Program-made: the position numbers and the translations under genes | Notes under the pieces: model-generated | What the model was told of the DNA's origin: nothing | The model's input: only the letters and a program-made list of their open reading frames with translations | The model's database searches: none | Assembly (NCBI GenBank): GCA_039925865.1 | Contig: JBDSYA010000292.1 | Span: forward strand, 1-11,412 | Length of the DNA: 11,412 nt | Direction of reading: 5' to 3' | DNA from: JBDSYA01 sp039925865 | Lineage (GTDB): Bacteria; Bacteroidota; Ignavibacteria; Tepidaquicellales; Tepidaquicellaceae | Part shown: positions 6,874 to 11,412 of the stretch, one piece after another | Layout of the letters: every line of letters starts with the position of its first letter | Numbering within the stretch: position 1 is the first letter of the stretch

Positions 6874-7659
6874 ATGAATGCCGAAGCGATCAGAAATTTA
6901 TTGGTAAAAAAAGATCTGTTAAGTGAACTTATTTACTTTGAGAAGTTAGACTCAACAAATACATATTCAAAAATTAACAACCTGCCCGATAACACTTTAG
7001 TAATTACATCTCACCAGACAAACGGAAAAGGCCGGTTTGGAAAAGACTGGATCAGCATTCAGGATAAAAACCTTACTTTCACATTGACAAAATGCTTCAG
7101 GATAAATATTGACGATATCCATCTTGTTAATTTTTATTCGTCATATATTTTATTTCAGACAATAAAAAATTTCATCAGCGGATCACTATTAAAAGATCCT
7201 GATTTAATTTTAAAGTGGCCTAACGATATCTTATTGAACCGGAAAAAAATTGCAGGGATATTATTGGATGTTAAAGATCTGACGTCTCCCGTAAAAAAAT
7301 TTATTATAGGGTTTGGTATTAATATAAATCAGGAAAAATTTCCCCCGGACATTGAGCATAAGGCAACATCACTTTTCAATGAAACTAAAACTAAAATTAA
7401 CAAAGAGAATCTCTTAACTGAATTTATAAATATGTTTTATGATAACACAAGTTTTTTAATTGCCCGGAATGATCTGATGAATTTATGGACTTATAATTCT
7501 AAGATGACCGGTATGAATATAGAATACAAACAGCTTGATGACGATCAACCCAAGAGAGCAACTGTAATGAATATCAGTAACGACGGGGGGCTTGTGGTTA
7601 AGCTGTCAGACGGCCGGGAAACAAAATTTTATTCAGGTGAGATCAGTATTATATACTGA
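6874..7659 (+). CDS. birA: Biotin--[acetyl-CoA-carboxylase] ligase (monofunctional BirA)
   Basis: This 261-residue cytoplasmic enzyme makes biotinyl-5'-AMP and transfers biotin to the carrier lysine of acetyl-CoA carboxylase and other carboxylases. Family motifs are clear: L-D-S-T-N-T-Y (25-31), the biotinyl-AMP loop G-K-G-R-F-G-K-D-W (51-59, matching G-R-G-R-x-G-R-x-W), K-W-P-N-D (114-118, Lys114 equivalent to the catalytic lysine of E. coli BirA), I-A-G-I-L (126-130) and G-F-G-I-N-I-N. A small C-terminal SH3-like domain follows. There is no N-terminal helix-turn-helix, so it is a group I ligase that should not act as the biotin repressor. I chose ATG 6874; a TTG two codons earlier (6868) is possible. 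The gene starts 56 bases after the protease stop, across a 16-bp A/T palindrome (6828-6843), and may or may not share its transcript. Confidence 0.94.
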   Translation: MNAEAIRNLLVKKDLLSELIYFEKLDSTNTYSKINNLPDNTLVITSHQTNGKGRFGKDWISIQDKNLTFTLTKCFRINIDDIHLVNFYSSYILFQTIKNFISGSLLKDPDLILKWPNDILLNRKKIAGILLDVKDLTSPVKKFIIGFGININQEKFPPDIEHKATSLFNETKTKINKENLLTEFINMFYDNTSFLIARNDLMNLWTYNSKMTGMNIEYKQLDDDQPKRATVMNISNDGGLVVKLSDGRETKFYSGEISIIY

Positions 7660-7722
7660 GAGTATTTTTTTAGTTATCTGCATTTTTTAAAAACCATCCA
7701 ATCTATCACCGGACTTTCTATT

Positions 7723-7748
7723 TCATTACTCTATTAATAAAGTAATGA
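7723..7748. repeat. 8-bp inverted repeat downstream of birA
   Basis: TCATTACT (7723-7730) pairs with AGTAATGA (7741-7748) around a 10-base loop that itself contains the palindrome TATTAATA. It lies 64 bases after birA. No T-tract follows, so it is a weak terminator candidate at best, or a DNA-binding palindrome. Confidence 0.4.
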
Positions 7749-7808
7749 CGTCTCATTCACACTCCGATTAATATTTACAAAGAGTTAATATTCCGATAAG
7801 ATTTTGAT

Positions 7809-7860
7809 AATAACATTTGTTTTAATTTGCATTAAGTTTTTGTATTAAACAAATGTTATT
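7809..7860. repeat. 14-bp perfect inverted repeat upstream of the dockerin-protein gene
   Basis: AATAACATTTGTTT (7809-7822) and AAACAAATGTTATT (7847-7860) are exact reverse complements with a 24-base spacer. The symmetry extends inward to TAAT/ATTA if one extra T in the left arm is allowed. It lies about 150 bases before the next start codon. It could be a hairpin in a long leader, a terminator-like stem for the upstream transcript (no T-tract follows), or a two-site operator. Confidence 0.6.
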
Positions 7861-7863
7861 GTG

Positions 7864-7883
7864 ATTTGTTAGAAATTTGTTAG
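7864..7883 (+). repeat. Tandem 9-base direct repeat ATTTGTTAG
   Basis: ATTTGTTAG occurs at 7864-7872 and again at 7875-7883, offset by 11 bases (about one helical turn). It directly abuts the inverted repeat ending at 7860. The phasing suits two binding sites on one face of the DNA, though such repeats also arise by chance in AT-rich DNA. Confidence 0.35.
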
Positions 7884-7931
7884 GATAAAAATTAAATTAA
7901 CTTATACTTACCATAAAAGAAAATTTCAACT

Positions 7932-7966
7932 GTTGCATAAATACACTAATTAGTATATTTTGCAAC
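7932..7966 (+). promoter_or_regulatory. Imperfect 35-base palindrome, candidate operator/promoter of the dockerin-protein gene
   Basis: GTTGCATAAATAC is followed by the perfect 10-base palindrome ACTAATTAGT (7945-7954) and then ATATTTTGCAAC. The flanks mirror each other with a single-base gap and one mismatch (GTTGCA...TGCAAC). The centre lies about 63 bases before the ATG at 8013. A TTG (7933-7935) and a TATATTTTG (7954-7962) separated by about 18 bases resemble the TTTG / TAnnTTTG promoter boxes of Bacteroidota, with one extra T in the second box. An operator overlapping a promoter is the natural reading, but it is not proven. Confidence 0.4.
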
Positions 7967-8012
7967 ACACCAATCACAACAAACTATTTTTTAAAACAAA
8001 TTAAAGAATCTA

Positions 8013-10778
8013 ATGAAAAAAACCATTTCATTTTTAATGGTAATGTTTTTCCTTGTACTAAGTATAAATACTTACGCACAGGTTAACACTTACACATTTT
8101 CACAGTCATCAAATCCATATTCAGAAATAACGGGCACACTTTTTGACTCAGCAACTTCTGCCGGAGGCGCCACATCTCTTGATGACAATGTTTATCTTTC
8201 AAGAGCAATTGGTTTTTCATTTACCTTTAATGGTAATTCATATTCTACTTATAATATGAACACCAACGGGCAAATCACTTTCGGAGCAACATCACCGGGA
8301 ACTACCAATTATTCGGCTATTTCTTCAACTATTGCTTACGACGGAGCTATTGCCGGTTTATCAAGAGATCTTCAGGGTATTTATGGTTTCACAGCTACAA
8401 GAACCCTTTCAAGCACAACACTTACCGGTGTCACTGCTTTTGCAGGTATAGTTGTGGGAAAGATTGTTGTTGGAACCGGTATTGCAGCCGGTACAAGAGT
8501 AACAGCAATTAATACGGGCGCAGGAACTGTAGATATTTCTATTGCAGCAACAGCAGCCGGTACTTCTACATTGAACTGCGCATCAGGTGAGCTGAGATCA
8601 GAAACACAAGGCGCAGCCGGTAGCAGAGTTCATATCATTCAATTTAAAAATTTTAAAAGATTCGGTTCTGCAACTTTACTCGATAATTTCAATTTTCAGA
8701 TCAGGATCTATGAAACAACGAATAAAATAGATGTTATTTACGGATCATTTACAGTAAATGCAACAGCTACTACAGCTCAGGTCGGTCTTAGAGGTGCAAC
8801 AAATGCAGATTTTAATAACAGGACAACTACTACTGACTGGTCTGCTACAACTGCCGGCGCTGTAAACAATGCATCAATGACATTAAGCGCTACAGTATTT
8901 CCTGCATCAGGTCTTAAATATACCTGGACTCCGGATGTTGTATTTGCAAATGATGTTGCTACAATTGCAATCACTAACCCTTTAAACGGCGCTTATGAAG
9001 GAATCTATGCGCCTCAGGCAACTATTAAAAACGTTGGTACAAACAATCAGCTGACTCCATTTAATATTACCTGCACTATCAGTCCGGGCGGATATACAAA
9101 TACTGTATCGGATACTCTGAGCGCATTACAAAGCAGAAGTAAAAGTTTTGCTAATTTTAATTTCAGTGCAGGAGTACCTTATACAATTACAGTTTATACG
9201 AGCCTTGCAAGTGATCAGGACAGATCTAATGATACTCAAAGAGTTGTTGTAACACTTATAAATGGAAATGCAAATTACGGAAATGACACCGGATACTTCT
9301 TTGCCAACAATCTTGCAACAACACAGCCGTCTTTCCCAGTGAAATGTCTTAAAGATACTTTAGGAAGCAGGAGTCTTGTTGTTAACGGTGTTACTCAACC
9401 CGGAAACACATTAGTCGGTACTCTTGATGACGGGTATTATATAAAGAGCTTAAAAGCAATATTGCTTGAATTAAATCTTGATACAACAAACAGGCATATC
9501 AAATTTAATGGTGTTTGTTATGACTCTATTTTCCCGGGTACAAACGGAATTGTAGGACTTACCCAACAATTTGGTGCCACTTCACTTTCAGCATTTGCAA
9601 TTGACGGTCAGCTTGTTGCAGACAATGCACTTCTTCCATTATGGCATGATTTCAATCTTTCAACACTGGGCGGCGGTACAAACAGACTTAGCTATTCAGT
9701 AAAAGGAAATCAGCTGATCATAACTTATGACAGAGCGACATCTTTTGCTCCGACAACTGATTACGCAACCTTCCAGGTTGTTATTGAACTTGTTACAGGA
9801 TGCGCAGGAAGCAATTCAAACTTCAGATATACTTATGCAGATACAACCGGAGGCCAGACCAGTACTTCATTTGTTAATAACTATCTTGCCGGTTACAATG
9901 CAGCTCCCGGAGCAATTACAACTTTCAGAAATTACGTGGTAGGTTATTCATTACTTGGTCCTCCAAAAGCATACGCAGCATACGTTTCTCCTGCAAATCC
10001 TTTTCCAGCTGCAAGTCCAACTCCTTTGTACGTTTACAGAACAATCTATAACCCAACAACCAAACAGGGATTAGCAGTGGAATTCGGATCAAATGTAAAT
10101 CTTCTCAATGTACATGACTGTGTATCTTTAACAGTCAGACTTACACTTGAAGGGTTACAAAGCAATCTTTCCCCGAGAGCAAGAGATACAGTGACCGTTG
10201 AGATCAGAGACGGTTCCGCTCCGCCATACAATATCCTTCAGAAATCAAGGGTATTTTTGGATTCAACTGTTAACCAAAAGGGTATAAAAACTATAGCACT
10301 CTCTATATTAAAGAGAAATTCACCATACTACATTGTTATAAATCACAGAAATTCTATCAGATCATGGAGCAATGCTGTTACACCGACCGGAAGTTCTTTA
10401 ACTTATGACTTTACAGGTAGTGTAGCTCAAACCTTCGGCAGCAATGCTGTAGTTGTCAATGGTAACGCTTCTTTCTATTCCGGTGATGTAAATCAGGATG
10501 GAATTGTTGACGGCTCGGATGCTGCTTTAATCGACAATGATGCATCAAATTTTGTAACAGGAGATTATGTAATTACAGATCTTAACTGGGATGGAATTGT
10601 TGACGGTTCTGATGCAGCTATCGTTGACAATAATGCTACAAACTTTGTAAGTGAAGTAAAACCTGTAGGCGCTTTAGCTCCTTTCATGGAATCATTTACA
10701 AAATATAATTACACTCCATCTACAGAAATAATAATAATTGCAGATCCATATGCACAACCAAAAACAGAAGTAAAATAA
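8013..10778 (+). CDS. Secreted multidomain protein with C-terminal dockerin-type calcium-binding repeat
   Basis: This 921-residue exported protein has a signal peptide at residues 1-22 (MKKTISFLMVMFFLVLSINTYA, then QV). An N-terminal beta-rich domain covers about 24-305; its I-G-F-S-F-T-F-N-G plus N-T-N-G-Q-I-T-F-G is a pattern I recall from Bacteroidota surface proteins. A 69-residue Gly/Ala/Thr-rich segment (about 123-191) looks inserted into it. A CARDB-like Ig-type domain follows (about 310-415: I-K-N-V-G-T-N-N...). Residues 416-700 are unassigned. A beta-rich module (about 702-820) contains Y-Y-I-V-I-N-H-R-N-S-I. A dockerin-like domain (824-879) has two EF-hand-type loops, D-V-N-Q-D-G-I-V-D-G-S-D and D-L-N-W-D-G-I-V-D-G-S-D, 31 residues apart. 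The end is a 42-residue tail. I see no type IX sorting domain, LPXTG motif or S-layer domain, so anchoring may depend on the dockerin. No catalytic domain is recognised. The leader is A-rich without Shine-Dalgarno. The export and dockerin calls are strong; the function is unknown. Confidence 0.85.
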   Translation: MKKTISFLMVMFFLVLSINTYAQVNTYTFSQSSNPYSEITGTLFDSATSAGGATSLDDNVYLSRAIGFSFTFNGNSYSTYNMNTNGQITFGATSPGTTNYSAISSTIAYDGAIAGLSRDLQGIYGFTATRTLSSTTLTGVTAFAGIVVGKIVVGTGIAAGTRVTAINTGAGTVDISIAATAAGTSTLNCASGELRSETQGAAGSRVHIIQFKNFKRFGSATLLDNFNFQIRIYETTNKIDVIYGSFTVNATATTAQVGLRGATNADFNNRTTTTDWSATTAGAVNNASMTLSATVFPASGLKYTWTPDVVFANDVATIAITNPLNGAYEGIYAPQATIKNVGTNNQLTPFNITCTISPGGYTNTVSDTLSALQSRSKSFANFNFSAGVPYTITVYTSLASDQDRSNDTQRVVVTLINGNANYGNDTGYFFANNLATTQPSFPVKCLKDTLGSRSLVVNGVTQPGNTLVGTLDDGYYIKSLKAILLELNLDTTNRHIKFNGVCYDSIFPGTNGIVGLTQQFGATSLSAFAIDGQLVADNALLPLWHDFNLSTLGGGTNRLSYSVKGNQLIITYDRATSFAPTTDYATFQVVIELVTGCAGSNSNFRYTYADTTGGQTSTSFVNNYLAGYNAAPGAITTFRNYVVGYSLLGPPKAYAAYVSPANPFPAASPTPLYVYRTIYNPTTKQGLAVEFGSNVNLLNVHDCVSLTVRLTLEGLQSNLSPRARDTVTVEIRDGSAPPYNILQKSRVFLDSTVNQKGIKTIALSILKRNSPYYIVINHRNSIRSWSNAVTPTGSSLTYDFTGSVAQTFGSNAVVVNGNASFYSGDVNQDGIVDGSDAALIDNDASNFVTGDYVITDLNWDGIVDGSDAAIVDNNATNFVSEVKPVGALAPFMESFTKYNYTPSTEIIIIADPYAQPKTEVK
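10485..10649 (+). repeat. Duplicated dockerin EF-hand repeat
   Basis: Two 24-codon units (10485-10556 and 10578-10649) are 93 bases apart and encode residues 825-848 and 856-879. They match at 18 of 24 residues, and 17 bases are identical (GATGGAATTGTTGACGG at 10497-10513 and 10590-10606). Each has the calcium-loop pattern Asp-1, Asn-3, Asp-5, Asp-9, Asp-12 of type I dockerins, followed by a helix-like A-A-[LI]-[IV]-D-N. Nothing suggests loss of calcium binding in either loop. Confidence 0.88.
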
Positions 10779-10786
10779 AATAAAAT

Positions 10787-10818
10787 TTTTAAGGTGGGAC
10801 ATTTGTTCCACCTTAAAA
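10787..10818. terminator. Strong hairpin after the dockerin-protein gene (possible terminator)
   Basis: The stem is TTTTAAGGTGGGAC (10787-10800) pairing with GTTCCACCTTAAAA (10805-10818), with one G-T wobble and the 4-base loop ATTT. It begins 9 bases after the stop codon. The DNA after it is A-rich, not T-rich, on the + strand, so termination may be partial. It may instead stabilise the upstream mRNA and allow read-through to the next gene. Confidence 0.6.
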
Positions 10819-10840
10819 TTAAAAAAAACAAATTAACGAA

Positions 10841-10869
10841 TTGACAAAAGCAATTTAAAGATTTAATTT
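10841..10869 (+). promoter_or_regulatory. Weak promoter-like pair before the cohesin-like gene
   Basis: TTGACA (10841-10846) is a perfect match to the general -35 box. TAATTT (10864-10869), 17 bases on, is a poor -10 match. Bacteroidota-type sigma factors prefer other boxes, so this may be chance. If real, the start site would lie about 60-65 bases before the ATG at 10939. Confidence 0.25.
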
Positions 10870-10877
10870 AATTTAAA

Positions 10878-10902
10878 TAGAAAAAGTATAAAACTTTTTC
10901 TA
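10878..10902 (+). other. Leader hairpin before the cohesin-like gene
   Basis: TAGAAAAAGT (10878-10887) pairs perfectly with ACTTTTTCTA (10893-10902) around the 5-base loop ATAAA. The stem ends 36 bases before the start codon, so it would be in the 5' leader of the last gene. ACTTTTT recurs just downstream, allowing a competing pairing. An mRNA-stability or translation role is possible; it resembles no riboswitch I know. Confidence 0.4.
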
Positions 10903-10938
10903 AAACTTTTTAAAAAATAATAACCTAAAAAAACAACA

Positions 10939-11412
10939 ATGAAAAAAACATTCAATCTCTTCGTAACATTGTTCCTTTTGGCTTTCGCAGTAAATGTAGG
11001 TATGGCTCAAGGTGTTCCACCTACTTATAATCTAACTGTAAAGAACGGAACATTAGCAAGTATTAATACTGTTGATGATGCATTTGAATTTGATGTATAC
11101 ATCGAAAACACAAATGGTGGTATAACAAACTTTGAATTTGCCGGTTCACAGTTATTCTTAACTTTTAACCCTGCAGTATTAACCGGTTCACCAACAGATA
11201 CCAATGCAACTACATACAGAATTATTGGATCTGATCTTCCGGTTGCAATGCGTCCAAGAAACCCGTCAATATCAGCAGCAACGTCACCAACAGCAACTGT
11301 ATTGAGATTAGCTATCAATACATTCCCTGGTGCAGGTAGCGGTGTAGATCTGACAAACAACGGTTTTCCCGGAACAAAGATCGTCAGAATGAGACTTCTT
11401 AATAAAGGCGGA
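10939..11412 (+). CDS. Secreted protein with cohesin-like N-terminal beta-sandwich domain (3' end outside window)
   Basis: The first 158 residues of an exported protein are visible; the frame is still open at the window edge. A signal peptide (MKKTFNLFVTLFLLAFAVNVGMA, then Q-G) resembles that of the upstream dockerin protein. The mature part begins Y-N-L-T-V-K-N-G-T and continues with F-E-F-D-V-Y-I-E-N-T-N. It then has an F-E-F-A-G-S-Q-L-F-L-T-F-N-P-A-V-L strand pair and later I-V-R-M-R-L. The order is a short strand, a 'desirable-property' D-V-[YF]-[IV] strand, a strand ending in [FY]-[ND]-P-x-[VL]-L, and a late [KR]-[IV] strand. It recalls cohesin domains and related carbohydrate-binding beta-sandwiches, and I infer a cohesin-like fold from it. 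The start is fixed by the signal peptide; there is no Shine-Dalgarno. A dockerin gene lies directly upstream (160-base gap). What follows the domain, such as a sorting or catalytic module, is not visible. Confidence 0.65.
   Translation, partial: MKKTFNLFVTLFLLAFAVNVGMAQGVPPTYNLTVKNGTLASINTVDDAFEFDVYIENTNGGITNFEFAGSQLFLTFNPAVLTGSPTDTNATTYRIIGSDLPVAMRPRNPSISAATSPTATVLRLAINTFPGAGSGVDLTNNGFPGTKIVRMRLLNKGG

Larger units (their letters stand above)
7660..8012. other. Regulatory gap between birA and the dockerin-protein gene
   Basis: This 353-base AT-rich interval has no credible gene but several nested symmetric elements. There is a hairpin at 7723-7748, a long inverted repeat at 7809-7860, a pair of 9-base direct repeats at 7864-7883, and a 35-base imperfect palindrome at 7932-7966 close to the start of the next gene. 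No canonical T-tailed terminator for birA is visible. The density of symmetric elements makes this the best candidate regulatory region in the window. Confidence 0.6.

Noticed and set aside
6717..6926. Short plus-strand frame bridging the protease end and birA start
   Set aside because: It overlaps both genes in another frame, has no domain or signal peptide, and is rich in Lys/Asn from AT-rich DNA.
9727..9942. Plus-strand 71-codon frame inside the dockerin-protein gene
   Set aside because: It is in an alternative frame of a well-supported long gene, with no domain or signal.
10485..10649. Calmodulin-like EF-hand regulatory protein
   Set aside because: The loops lack the flanking E-helix and sit with the 31-residue spacing and D-x-N-x-D-G-x-x-D-x-x-D pattern of type I dockerins.

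Overview
The window is AT-rich, and all seven recognisable genes lie on the + strand. Several things point to a Bacteroidota/Chlorobi-group bacterium, most likely an Ignavibacteria-like lineage. Start codons mostly lack Shine-Dalgarno sequences and sit behind A/T-rich leaders. There is a large PpiD-type periplasmic foldase. The 3' third holds secreted proteins with signal peptides ending in AQ, and one of them carries a dockerin-type calcium-binding repeat. The lineage is inferred from style and gene content; no phylogenetic marker is present.

Layout: (1) 1-225 is the 3' end of a UDP-glucose 4-epimerase (galE). (2) 226-655 is a non-coding gap with a ~137-bp imperfect inverted-repeat element. 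(3) 656-1594 is a MeaB/ArgK-type GTPase that must use a non-ATG start. (4) 1757-3904 is a membrane-anchored PpiD/SurA-like peptidyl-prolyl isomerase, followed by a clear intrinsic terminator. (5) 3982-4413 is a second gap with a 15-bp perfect inverted repeat and a short sequence resembling the first gap's element. (6) 4414-6817 is a probable two-gene unit: an outer-membrane beta-barrel protein and a secreted subtilisin-family (S8) protease. (7) 6874-7659 is birA, encoding a biotin-protein ligase without the DNA-binding domain. (8) 7660-8012 is a regulatory gap rich in inverted repeats. (9) 8013-10778 is a 921-residue secreted modular protein ending in a duplicated dockerin-like EF-hand pair. 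(10) From 10939 to the window edge is a second secreted protein whose N-terminal domain looks like a cohesin/adhesin-type beta-sandwich.

The left two thirds is a mix of housekeeping genes (sugar-nucleotide metabolism, B12-enzyme chaperone, periplasmic folding, biotinylation) and envelope genes, with no single pathway. The most interesting part is the last 3.4 kb. A dockerin-bearing secreted protein stands directly upstream of a cohesin-like secreted protein, with separate leader structures. This invites the hypothesis of a non-cellulosomal cohesin-dockerin surface assembly. The dockerin call is strong. The cohesin call and the interaction are inferences, and the second protein is cut by the window edge.
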